A DNA stretch of 64,000 nucleotides, from contig NZ_MVHF01000013.1 in the NCBI RefSeq assembly GCF_002086485.1, positions 62,001 through 126,000 on the forward strand. Reading direction: 5' to 3'. The translations under genes were made by a program, and so were the position numbers. The notes below the pieces were generated by a model that was not told the origin of the DNA, did not search any database, and worked only from the letters and a program-made list of their open reading frames with translations. The number at the start of each line of letters is the position of its first letter. Within the stretch, counting starts at the first letter, position 1. The stretch is from Mycobacterium aquaticum (GTDB taxonomy: Bacteria > Actinomycetota > Actinomycetes > Mycobacteriales > Mycobacteriaceae). Shown piece by piece: positions 1 to 7,332 of the stretch.

Positions 1-707
1 GGGTGATCGCCTACATGGTGTCGCGGGCGCGGCCCGTACGGCTGTTGCTGCCGTTCTTCCTGGCGGGTTTCACCTCGAACGTGGCCGTCGCCGTGGCGGT
101 GGTGTTCGTGTTCCGGGAGAGCGCGCTCGGCGACCGCACGGTGCACCCCGGCATCGAGATCACGATCGGCGTGCTGGCGGGCCTCATCGCGGTGCTGTCG
201 GCCACCGGCCTGCTGGAACGGCTGTTCCACCGGGTCCGCAACAAGCGCGTGGCCGTGCCCGCCGGGGTCGGCGACCACACGGGTGATCCGACGACGGATT
301 CCTCGCCCGCCGACGAGGTGCAGCCGCCGACGCTGGATTCCCTGCCGGTGATCTCGAAATTGCCCGAGAGCATCAAGGCCGCGCTGCGTGGCGAGGCCGC
401 ATGGGCTGCGGGACTGCTCGGTCTGAGCAACGGTATTCCCTCGCCGTACTACCTGGGCGCCATCGCGGCGGTACTCACCTCGGGCACGCCGGTGGGCCAG
501 CAGTTGAGCGCACTGCTGACCTTCAACCTGGTGGCCTTCTCCGGGGCGCTGATTCCGATCCTGAGTTTCTGGATCGCGCCTGAGGCCACCCGCTCGGGCG
601 TCGAGCGGTTGTACGCCTGGATGAAGTCCCATCACCGGCTGGTGGTCGCGGTGATCGCCGGTGCGGTCGGTGTGTTCTTCGTCGGCTTGGGCATCAGCCA
701 CTTGTGA
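1..707 (+). CDS. GAP (Sap)-family membrane protein, 5' end outside the window
   Basis: Predicted multi-pass inner-membrane protein resembling the GAP / sulfolipid-1-addressing protein family, whose mycobacterial members help export cell-envelope lipids. About four hydrophobic segments are visible: two near the N-terminus, one at roughly residues 155-190 and one at the C-terminal end. A hydrophilic Asp/Thr/Pro-rich loop at about 80-125 separates the two halves, as is usual in this family. A GTG at position 3 could act as a start, but family members normally have one more hydrophobic segment before this point, so I treat the gene as cut by the window edge. Its stop abuts the convergent DUF389 gene. 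The substrate is unknown. Confidence 0.6.
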   Translation, partial: VIAYMVSRARPVRLLLPFFLAGFTSNVAVAVAVVFVFRESALGDRTVHPGIEITIGVLAGLIAVLSATGLLERLFHRVRNKRVAVPAGVGDHTGDPTTDSSPADEVQPPTLDSLPVISKLPESIKAALRGEAAWAAGLLGLSNGIPSPYYLGAIAAVLTSGTPVGQQLSALLTFNLVAFSGALIPILSFWIAPEATRSGVERLYAWMKSHHRLVVAVIAGAVGVFFVGLGISHL

Positions 708-1652
708 TCACACGCGGGCAGAACGCCGTCCGCCGGGTTCTTTCGCCGTCTGCAGCCGGCGGTACACCGCCAGCACCAGCACGCCGGCGATCGTGATGCC
801 GACGAGGTTGACGGCAAGTTGCGCGACCGACTGCGCAGCGATGTCCCAGTCCCCCATCGTGGCGGCCACCACCGCGAAGCCGGCCGCGGGCACCGTCGTG
901 ACCGAGATGAAGACACCGACCAAAGCCGCTGATTTGGCCGATACCAGGGACAGCATTCCCGCCGCACCGGCCAGCAGCGCCACGACGAACGAAAACGGCC
1001 CGACCTGGAAGATGAAATCGACGCCGTGCAGCTCGCGCGTGCTGGTCAGTTCCACCCAGCCCAAGGCCTCGAACCCCAACGTGGCACCTGCGGTGACGGC
1101 CATGGCCACCGGAAAGCCGATGAGCAGCGCCGCGGACGCGCGTCGCGCCAGTGACATTCGGCGGCGCACCAGTGCGACGGCAACGGCGGCAAGGGGTCCG
1201 AATTCGGGGCCGACCACCATCGCACCGACGACGGTGACCGGCGAGTCGGTGAGCACGCCGACGGCGGCGAGCAGGCACGCGATGCACAGAAACAGCAGGA
1301 ACGTGATGTTCAACTGGGATTCGTCGCGAGTACGTGCCACGAGCTCGTCCCAGACCACGGCATCGGCGGCGTCACCGTCGGCGGCATCCTCGGCATGGTA
1401 GGCAGCACTGGACAACACGGTGTCGAGCACTTCCAGCGTGATCGCGCCGAGGTTCTGCACGTCGAGCGACTTGAGCCGCTCCACAACGTCATTAGCGGTT
1501 TCCCGGGCGATGTCGGCGGTGATCTCGTCGCCGGCCGGGTCCACGGCCGCGTTGGGATGCAGCACGATGTGGGTGGCCCCGGGCTCTCGTTGCAGGACAT
1601 TGAGGATGGGATTTCGCAGTTCGGCAGGTGCGATCACGCGGAGGTGCAACAC
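708..1652 (-). CDS. DUF389 family membrane protein
   Basis: 314-residue membrane protein of the DUF389 (TIGR00341-like) family, function unknown. The first ~115 residues are soluble and ferredoxin-like in character (opens MLHLRVIAPAEL). After that come about six hydrophobic helices, including the family-like segment TVVGAMVVGPEFGPLAAVAV near residue 145. The C-terminus is short and basic. It converges tail to tail, with no gap, on the GAP-family gene. No catalytic motif is visible. The family call rests on the soluble-then-membrane layout and the conserved glycine/proline-rich second helix. Confidence 0.8.
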   Translation of the reverse strand: MLHLRVIAPAELRNPILNVLQREPGATHIVLHPNAAVDPAGDEITADIARETANDVVERLKSLDVQNLGAITLEVLDTVLSSAAYHAEDAADGDAADAVVWDELVARTRDESQLNITFLLFLCIACLLAAVGVLTDSPVTVVGAMVVGPEFGPLAAVAVALVRRRMSLARRASAALLIGFPVAMAVTAGATLGFEALGWVELTSTRELHGVDFIFQVGPFSFVVALLAGAAGMLSLVSAKSAALVGVFISVTTVPAAGFAVVAATMGDWDIAAQSVAQLAVNLVGITIAGVLVLAVYRRLQTAKEPGGRRSARV

Positions 1653-1676
1653 GGCCCGAGAGTAGCGTTCGAGTGC

Positions 1677-2060
1677 ATGGTGGATTGGGATGACGTGGCC
1701 CGGGTGGTGGCCGCACTACCGGAGACCAGCCAGACCTCGCCGCGGACGTGGCGGGTGCGCAAAAAGCTGGTGGCCTGGGAGCGGCCGTTGCGCAAGGCGG
1801 ATTTCGAGGCACTCGGTGACGACGCGCCCGATGGCGACATTCTCGGCGCGCGGGTACCCGACGAGGGTGTGAAGTGGGCGTTGATCGCCGACAGTCCCGA
1901 CATCTACTTCACCACACCACATTTCGACGGCTATCCGGCAATCCTGGTGCGGCTGGCGGCAATTGACATCCCGGAGTTGACCGAGCTGATCACCGAGTCA
2001 TGGCTGACTCAGGCGCCCAAGACCGTGGCGAAGAAGTTCCTGGCTGACAGTCAGGGGTAG
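1677..2060 (+). CDS. MmcQ/YjbR family protein
   Basis: Small cytoplasmic protein of 127 residues, MmcQ/YjbR-like (CyaY-like fold, DNA-binding-like). Family hallmarks seen are an N-terminal helix with ALPETSQTSPRTWRVRKK, the central KWALIADSPDIYFTTPHFDG strand-loop and the C-terminal ELITESWLTQAPK helix. The ATG at 1677 is used because upstream in-frame codons overlap the divergent DUF389 gene and do not look like protein. M. tuberculosis has a similar small gene near this locus (probably Rv2570), which fits the backbone. The exact role is unknown. Confidence 0.75.
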   Translation: MVDWDDVARVVAALPETSQTSPRTWRVRKKLVAWERPLRKADFEALGDDAPDGDILGARVPDEGVKWALIADSPDIYFTTPHFDGYPAILVRLAAIDIPELTELITESWLTQAPKTVAKKFLADSQG

Positions 2061-2066
2061 TTTCGG

Positions 2067-2537
2067 TCAGCCCTTGTCGATTCGGACGACTAGTTCGTCG
2101 GGTGGTACCAGATGCCCTTCCTGGCACCGTACCTCGACCGTGGCCTCGGCACCGCAGCCGGCGTGAGCCAGCCGTAGCGGTGAGTCGTTGGGCACGTGGC
2201 GGCGCCCCCATTCGAACAGAGCCCACACCACTGGCATGAAATCCCTGCCGGCCTGCGTCAGCACGTACTCGTCGCGCACCCGCTGCCCCGGCTCCTGATA
2301 TGGCCTGCGCTCCAGCAGCCCGGCCTCGACCAGGTCACTGAGCCGTGCCGACGCGGCGGCCTTGGTGACGCCGACCCGTCGCCAGAAGTCGTCGAACCGG
2401 GTGGTGCCGTAGTACGCCTCGCGCATGACCAGCATCGCCGTTTTGGTGCCGACGAGGGCCATCGTCTTCTCGATCGGGCAGCGCCCTACAGCCGACCAGG
2501 CATCACGGTCGGCGAGTGCGCCTTGCAGGACTGTCAT
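2067..2537 (-). CDS. HxlR family transcriptional regulator
   Basis: About 156-residue winged-helix regulator of the HxlR family. It has the N-terminal CPIEKTMALVGTKTAMLVMR signature, which carries the family's conserved cysteine, then the helix-turn-helix (VTKAAASARLSDLVEAGLLE) and the wing (YVLTQAGRDFMPVVWAL). The ORF opens further upstream, but ATG 2537 gives the usual short N-terminus before the conserved cysteine. A Cys/His-containing tail follows (HAGCGAEATVEVRCQEGH), a zinc-binding-like extension seen in some members. The gene is divergent from the thiolase at 2633, and the inverted repeat at 2587-2610 lies between them, so thiolase control is likely. Confidence 0.85.
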   Translation of the reverse strand: MTVLQGALADRDAWSAVGRCPIEKTMALVGTKTAMLVMREAYYGTTRFDDFWRRVGVTKAAASARLSDLVEAGLLERRPYQEPGQRVRDEYVLTQAGRDFMPVVWALFEWGRRHVPNDSPLRLAHAGCGAEATVEVRCQEGHLVPPDELVVRIDKG

Positions 2538-2586
2538 GCACATCACTCTATCGCTGGGTTGTTGGAACTGAACCTAGGTGTTACAT

Positions 2587-2610
2587 CTGAGTATAGATAG
2601 CAGTACTCAG
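2587..2610. promoter_or_regulatory. Inverted repeat between HxlR gene and thiolase
   Basis: CTGAGTA and TACTCAG form perfect 7-bp arms 10 bp apart, in the 95-bp space between the divergent HxlR and thiolase genes. Placement and symmetry suit a dimeric HxlR regulator. The thiolase Shine-Dalgarno AGGAGG follows at 2622-2627. Binding is inferred. Confidence 0.5.
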
Positions 2611-2632
2611 CGGCGAGGCTCAGGAGGCAGTC

Positions 2633-3817
2633 ATGTCCGGATATTCAGGCCGGGATGCGGTGATCGTGGGTGCGGTACGCACTCCGATCGGCAAAGGCAA
2701 GGCGAACGGTGCCCTACACGGGGTGAAATCGGCAGATCTGCTCGCCCACAGCTTGCGCGAACTGGTCGATCGCACCGGAATCGATCCGGCGCAGATCGAC
2801 GACGTCATCAGCGGCGCGGTGACCCAGGTGGGCGACCAGGCCGCCAACATCGCCCGCAACGCTCTGCTCGGCGCCGGCTTCCCGGAGAGCGTTCCGGGGA
2901 CCACCGTGGACCGGCAGTGCGGCAGTTCGCAGCAGGCCGTCAGTTTCGCCGCGCAGGGTGTGGTGGCGGGTGCCTACGACATCGTCATCGCCGCCGGTGT
3001 GGAGTCCATGGGACGCGTACCCATGGGCACCAACATCCTGCCCGGCAGCGATCCGTTCGGCGACGCTTTTGCCCAACGCTACTCCGAAGGGCTTGTCCCG
3101 CAAGGAATCAGCGCCGAGCTGATCGCCGCCAAGTGGGGGTTCTCCCGCGCTCAGCTCGACGACTTCTCGGCAGGCAGTCACGAAAAGGCCGCGGCCGCCA
3201 CCAAGGCCGGCCTGTTCGACAACGAGCTCGTCCCGATCGCCGGACTGACCACCGACGAGATCATCCGGCCCGGCACCACCGTCGAGACGCTGGCAGGGCT
3301 GAAGCCCGCGTTCTACAACGAGGCCTATGCAGCGCGCTTCCCGCAGATCAACTGGGAGATCACCGCAGGTAACTCGTCGCCGCTGTCCGACGGCAGTGCT
3401 GCGGTGATGATCACCAGCAGCGACACCGCCAAGCGCCTCGGCCTGCGACCGCGGGCCCGCATTCACACGGCAACAGTGGTCGGCTCGGATCCGCTCTACA
3501 TGCTGACCGGCGTCGTCCCCGCCACCGAAAAAGTCCTGGCCCGTGCGGGTTTGACGGTCGCCGACATCGACCTGTTCGAAGTGAACGAGGCGTTTGCCCC
3601 TGTCGTGCTGGCCTGGGCGGCCGACACCGGTGCGGACTTGGCGAAGACCAACGTCAACGGCGGTGCCATCGCCATCGGGCATCCCCTGGGCGCCAGCGGT
3701 GCACGCCTCATGACAACGCTGATCAACGCGCTCGAACAGCGCGGAGCCCGCTACGGCCTGCAGACCATGTGTGAGGCGGGCGGCATGGCCAACGCCACCA
3801 TCATCGAGCGGCTGTAG
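2633..3817 (+). CDS. Thiolase (acetyl-CoA C-acyltransferase), FadA-type
   Basis: 394-residue thiolase that would cleave 3-ketoacyl-CoA with CoA, or condense acyl-CoAs. The nucleophilic cysteine lies in TVDRQCGSSQQA (C96), the catalytic histidine in GGAIAIGHPLGASGAR (about H350) and the second cysteine in MCEAGGMA (about C380). Full family length. ATG 2633 follows AGGAGG by 5 bp. It is divergent from an HxlR regulator and ends at a strong hairpin shared with the convergent monooxygenase. It may serve the beta-oxidation end of the neighbouring ketone pathway. Specific chain length cannot be read from the sequence. Confidence 0.9.
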   Translation: MSGYSGRDAVIVGAVRTPIGKGKANGALHGVKSADLLAHSLRELVDRTGIDPAQIDDVISGAVTQVGDQAANIARNALLGAGFPESVPGTTVDRQCGSSQQAVSFAAQGVVAGAYDIVIAAGVESMGRVPMGTNILPGSDPFGDAFAQRYSEGLVPQGISAELIAAKWGFSRAQLDDFSAGSHEKAAAATKAGLFDNELVPIAGLTTDEIIRPGTTVETLAGLKPAFYNEAYAARFPQINWEITAGNSSPLSDGSAAVMITSSDTAKRLGLRPRARIHTATVVGSDPLYMLTGVVPATEKVLARAGLTVADIDLFEVNEAFAPVVLAWAADTGADLAKTNVNGGAIAIGHPLGASGARLMTTLINALEQRGARYGLQTMCEAGGMANATIIERL

Positions 3818-3831
3818 GTATCGGCCGACGA

Positions 3832-3866
3832 GTGTTCCCGGTCGTCAACAGCGCGACCGGGAACAC
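3832..3866. terminator. Bidirectional hairpin terminator
   Basis: A perfect 13-bp stem (GTGTTCCCGGTCG with CGACCGGGAACAC) closes a 9-nt loop between the convergent thiolase and monooxygenase stops. No U-tract follows, as is common for mycobacterial terminators. Confidence 0.75.
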
Positions 3867-3877
3867 CCGCATGTACG

Positions 3878-5506
3878 TCAGACAGGTTGCCGCACCCGCG
3901 CGTCGGCCAGGAACGATTCGTAACCGCTGTCCTCCACCTCACGGCAGAACCGTTGATAGACCTGTCCCCCACCCATGTAGACCAGGAACTCCTCCGGTTT
4001 ACCGGGCACGTTCTCGCCGAGGAACCACGCCTTGGCCTTCTTACCCTCGGCGTACATCACGGTCGCCTTGCCGGCGCGCTCCGTCTCGGCCGCCCACCAC
4101 TGTTCGGCCTCGGGCGTGGCTTCGAGGCGTTCGACGCCGTTGTCCCGGGCCCAGCGCAGCGCGCGTTGCAGCCACTGGGCGCCCAATTGGATCGGCACGA
4201 CGAGGTTGGAGTACGGCGTCTGCGGGCCGAGCGACATGAAGAAGTTGGGGAAACCGTGGGCGCCGATGCCCAGGTGTGAGCGCAGACCATCTTGCGTCCA
4301 CTTGTCGCGCAAGGTGATTCCGTCTCGCCCGATGATGTCGATGTTGGTCAGGGTTCCGGTCATCGCATCGAATCCGGTGGCGAAGATCAGCACGTCGAGT
4401 TCGTACTCGCGGTCACCGACCACCACCCCGCGCGGCGTGATCTCAGTGATCGGCTGCGAGGCCGTGTCCACGAGGTGCACGTGGTCGAGGTTGAACGCCG
4501 CGTAGTAGCCGTGGCCCGTGGGCACGCGCTTGCCGTTGAACGAATACGTGGTAGGGCACAACAACCCGGCCGTGGCAGGATCCTTGACGATCTCCCGGAT
4601 CTTGGACCGGATGAACTCCGATGCCAACTCGCTGGCCTCGGGATTGGTGGCCAGATCGTTGAAGCATTCGTTGGCGAAGTGGAAACCGCCCTCGTTCCAC
4701 TTGCTTTCGAAGATCCGCCGCCGCTCGTCGCCGTCGACCTCGAGGGCACCGAATTCCGCCGGTTCCATCGCGACCCCGAACGGATGGTTGGCCGCCTTCT
4801 CGTAGATGGCGTCGTAATTCGCACGCAACCACTGCATCTGTTCGTCGGTCACCGGGTCGTTGGTGGTCTCCACGACAAAGTTCGGTGTCCGCTGGAACAC
4901 GTAGAACTCACCGACCTCTGGGGCGATCGTCGGCACCACCTGGATACCCGACGCGCCGAGCCCGATCAGTCCAACCCGCTTGCCCGCCAGGTCGACGCCC
5001 TCACGCGGCCAGTGCGCGGTGTGGTACTTCTGGCCGGCGAACGTGTCGATACCCGGGATGTCGGGATAGATCGCCTGTGAGAGCACACCCATCCCGCTCA
5101 CCAGATACTTCGCCACCAGCGGCTGCCCATCGGCGGTGGTGACCACCCAGACGTTGGCATCCTCGTCGTACCGGGCCGATTCCACCCGCACGTTGAGCCG
5201 GATATCGCGACGCAGGTCGAGTCGATCGGCGACGAAGTTGAGGTACTCCAGCACCTCTTCACCCGCCGGATAGCGTTGCGACCACGTCCACTCATCGCGC
5301 ACCTCCTTGGAGAAGGAGAACGAGTAATAGCTGTATTCGCTGTCGGTCCGCACGCCCGGATAGCGGTTGGCCCACCAGGTTCCGCCGACGCCGTCCTGCG
5401 CGTCGAGTACAACGGTCCGCAGGCCGATCTCCCGGAGATGATGCAAGATCGCCAGCCCGGAGAAGCCGGCCCCGATGACGATGGCGTCGAAGTGGTTGCT
5501 GTTCAT
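3878..5506 (-). CDS. Baeyer-Villiger monooxygenase (cyclohexanone monooxygenase-like)
   Basis: 542-residue FAD/NADPH class B monooxygenase expected to insert oxygen next to a ketone, giving an ester or lactone. It has the FAD-binding GAGFSG (12-17), the Baeyer-Villiger fingerprint FAGQKYHTAHWP (156-167, all key residues F, G, H, W and P present), a second Rossmann motif GLGASG (182-187) and the ATGFDAMTG motif. Length equals that of classical cyclohexanone monooxygenases. It lies 24 bp downstream of the alpha/beta hydrolase in one operon, with GAAGGA before the ATG. Ketone-to-ester followed by ester cleavage is a coherent pair. The ring size or chain length accepted is unknown. Confidence 0.9.
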   Translation of the reverse strand: MNSNHFDAIVIGAGFSGLAILHHLREIGLRTVVLDAQDGVGGTWWANRYPGVRTDSEYSYYSFSFSKEVRDEWTWSQRYPAGEEVLEYLNFVADRLDLRRDIRLNVRVESARYDEDANVWVVTTADGQPLVAKYLVSGMGVLSQAIYPDIPGIDTFAGQKYHTAHWPREGVDLAGKRVGLIGLGASGIQVVPTIAPEVGEFYVFQRTPNFVVETTNDPVTDEQMQWLRANYDAIYEKAANHPFGVAMEPAEFGALEVDGDERRRIFESKWNEGGFHFANECFNDLATNPEASELASEFIRSKIREIVKDPATAGLLCPTTYSFNGKRVPTGHGYYAAFNLDHVHLVDTASQPITEITPRGVVVGDREYELDVLIFATGFDAMTGTLTNIDIIGRDGITLRDKWTQDGLRSHLGIGAHGFPNFFMSLGPQTPYSNLVVPIQLGAQWLQRALRWARDNGVERLEATPEAEQWWAAETERAGKATVMYAEGKKAKAWFLGENVPGKPEEFLVYMGGGQVYQRFCREVEDSGYESFLADARVRQPV

Positions 5507-5530
5507 GGGTAATCCTTCTCGTGCGTCGGA

Positions 5531-6448
5531 TCAGACGGTCAGTGGTTTGGCGGCGCGATACCACGCGGCCATCGCGGCGATGGAGGCGTCTGCGGCCGAC
5601 AGTCGGCCCGCCAGCAACGGGAACACGTGCTGCTCACCGGATGCCACGTCGAAGGTGACGTCGACCCCGGCCCTGCGTGCCCGCTCCGCCAACCGGGTGG
5701 CATCGGCATACAGCGACTCGGTGTCCGACGCGGTGATGTATATCCGCGGAAAACCGGTGAAGTCGGCATAGAGCGGGTTGACCAGCGGGTCGGTCGGGCT
5801 CGCGCCGCCGGACAGATAGCGATCGATGTTGCCCTGCAACCCTTCCCGGGTGATCAGGAAATCGGTGTCGTTGTTGGACTCGATGGTGCTGCCGCTGTTC
5901 TCCATGTCCAGCCACGGCGAGATCGCGATCACCCGACCGGGGGTGGCGCCGCCGTCGCCGATGAGCTTGAGGGTGGTGGCGATGGCGATGCTCGCACCCG
6001 CGCTGTCGCCGACGAACGTGATATCCGCCGGCGCGGTCCCACCGGCCGCCAGGGCCTCGAAAACCGCAGTGGTGTCTTCGATCTGAGCGGGATACGGATG
6101 CTCGGGCGCACGCCGGAAATCGGCGACGAAGGCGTATGCGCCGAACGCCCGCGCCAAATGCCCGGCCAGCTTGCGATGGCTCGCCGACGAGCCGAGCGCG
6201 AACCCACCGCCGTGCAACACGACCAGCATCTGTCCTGAGTCGGCATCCAGTGGTTTGACGAGAATCCCGGCAACGCCACCGATTTCGGTCGACTGGTAGG
6301 TGACGTCCTCGGGTTCGGCGGTGGCGCGCTGCCAATCCTCGAACACCCAGCGCATCAAGCGCAGGGACATGTCGGGGTGGGCGACGAACTCCTGGGTCCA
6401 CTCCGCGTAGATGGCACCCAACGGGTCTTTTGGCTGGTTGATCGACAT
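5531..6448 (-). CDS. Alpha/beta hydrolase, HSL/LipN-type esterase or lactonase
   Basis: 305-residue esterase of the hormone-sensitive-lipase group. The oxyanion motif HGGGF (79-83) and nucleophile motif GDSAGAS (Ser149) are clear. The acid (Asp in ASDTESLYAD) and base (His in GEQHVFPL) follow in order. ATG 6448 (MSINQPKDPLG) is chosen because the upstream extension contains the regulatory repeats at 6489-6526. It is the first gene of the operon with the Baeyer-Villiger monooxygenase, so cleaving that enzyme's ester or lactone product is the likely job. The promoter faces the divergent SDR. Confidence 0.85.
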   Translation of the reverse strand: MSINQPKDPLGAIYAEWTQEFVAHPDMSLRLMRWVFEDWQRATAEPEDVTYQSTEIGGVAGILVKPLDADSGQMLVVLHGGGFALGSSASHRKLAGHLARAFGAYAFVADFRRAPEHPYPAQIEDTTAVFEALAAGGTAPADITFVGDSAGASIAIATTLKLIGDGGATPGRVIAISPWLDMENSGSTIESNNDTDFLITREGLQGNIDRYLSGGASPTDPLVNPLYADFTGFPRIYITASDTESLYADATRLAERARRAGVDVTFDVASGEQHVFPLLAGRLSAADASIAAMAAWYRAAKPLTV

Positions 6449-6488
6449 GGCCAAAGTGTGGGCCGAGTCACCGTGCCGGCCCGTCAGG

Positions 6489-6526
6489 TGTCGCAAAATG
6501 ACGCACCACTGTCTCAGCGTGACGCA
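6489..6526. promoter_or_regulatory. Two tandem 17-bp sites, TGTCNCA-N3-TGACGCA
   Basis: TGTCGCA-AAA-TGACGCA (6489-6505) and TGTCTCA-GCG-TGACGCA (6510-6526) are direct repeats exactly 21 bp apart, two helical turns, in the divergent hydrolase/SDR promoter. The same pattern recurs once at 9183-9199 before the aldehyde dehydrogenase. I infer that they are binding sites of the AcoR-like regulator encoded at 7333-9081, which lies between the two promoter regions. Confidence 0.65.
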
Positions 6527-6597
6527 CCCCTGCCGGCTGCGGCCTGCCGGCGGTTGGCTTCTGGCCAGGTCGGTCGCACATCGAAGGAAGGCGTGAG

Positions 6598-7329
6598 ATG
6601 AATCGTTTGGACGGCAAAGTCGCCATCATCACGGGTGCATCCCGGGGTATCGGCCACGCCATCGCCGAGGCCTTCGCCCGCGAAGGCGCGGTGACCATCG
6701 CCACCGGACGGTCAAAGACCGACGAGTCACTCGGCCCGCGATCGGCAGCAATCACATACCGACAACTCGACGTCTCCTGCGAAGACGACTGGGCGTCGGT
6801 GGTGACGGAAACCGTTGCCCAGCATGGCCGTATCGATGTCCTGGTCAACAACGCAGGCATCATCGCCTACCAGGGGCTGCACGAGCTCTCGGTCGCCGAC
6901 TGGGAGCGCGTGGTGGCCACCAACCAGACCGGCACCTGGCTCGGCATGCGAGAGGTCATTCCTCACATGGTCGCTCAGCGCAGCGGGTCGATCATCAACA
7001 TCTCGTCGATCTGGGGTTCGGCCGCGGTGTCCGGCGCGCACGCCTACCACGCCACCAAGGGTGCGGTGCGCAACATGTCGAAGAGCGCCGCGATCAGCTA
7101 TGCGAAGCACAATGTTCGGGTCAACTCGCTGCATCCCGGCTTCATCCGTACCCCGCTCACCGACGCCCAGGAGCCCGAGATCAACGAGTACGTCGTCGGG
7201 CAGACGCCCATGGGCCGTGCCGGCACGCCTGACGAGATCGCCTACGGTGCAGTGTTTCTGGCGTCCGACGAAGCGAGCTTTGTGACGGGATCGGAATTGG
7301 TGATCGACGGCGGATACCTGGCCCAGTAG
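6598..7329 (+). CDS. Short-chain dehydrogenase/reductase
   Basis: 243-residue classical SDR with TGASRGIG (12-19), NNAG and the YHATK active-site motif with its upstream serine, ending near DGGYLAQ. It would interconvert an alcohol and a ketone with NAD(P). GAAGGA precedes the ATG, and two 17-bp operator-like repeats lie just upstream. Divergent from the esterase/monooxygenase operon, it fits the first step, a secondary alcohol to the ketone that the monooxygenase uses. Substrate is inferred from context only. Confidence 0.88.
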   Translation: MNRLDGKVAIITGASRGIGHAIAEAFAREGAVTIATGRSKTDESLGPRSAAITYRQLDVSCEDDWASVVTETVAQHGRIDVLVNNAGIIAYQGLHELSVADWERVVATNQTGTWLGMREVIPHMVAQRSGSIINISSIWGSAAVSGAHAYHATKGAVRNMSKSAAISYAKHNVRVNSLHPGFIRTPLTDAQEPEINEYVVGQTPMGRAGTPDEIAYGAVFLASDEASFVTGSELVIDGGYLAQ

Positions 7330-7332
7330 ATC

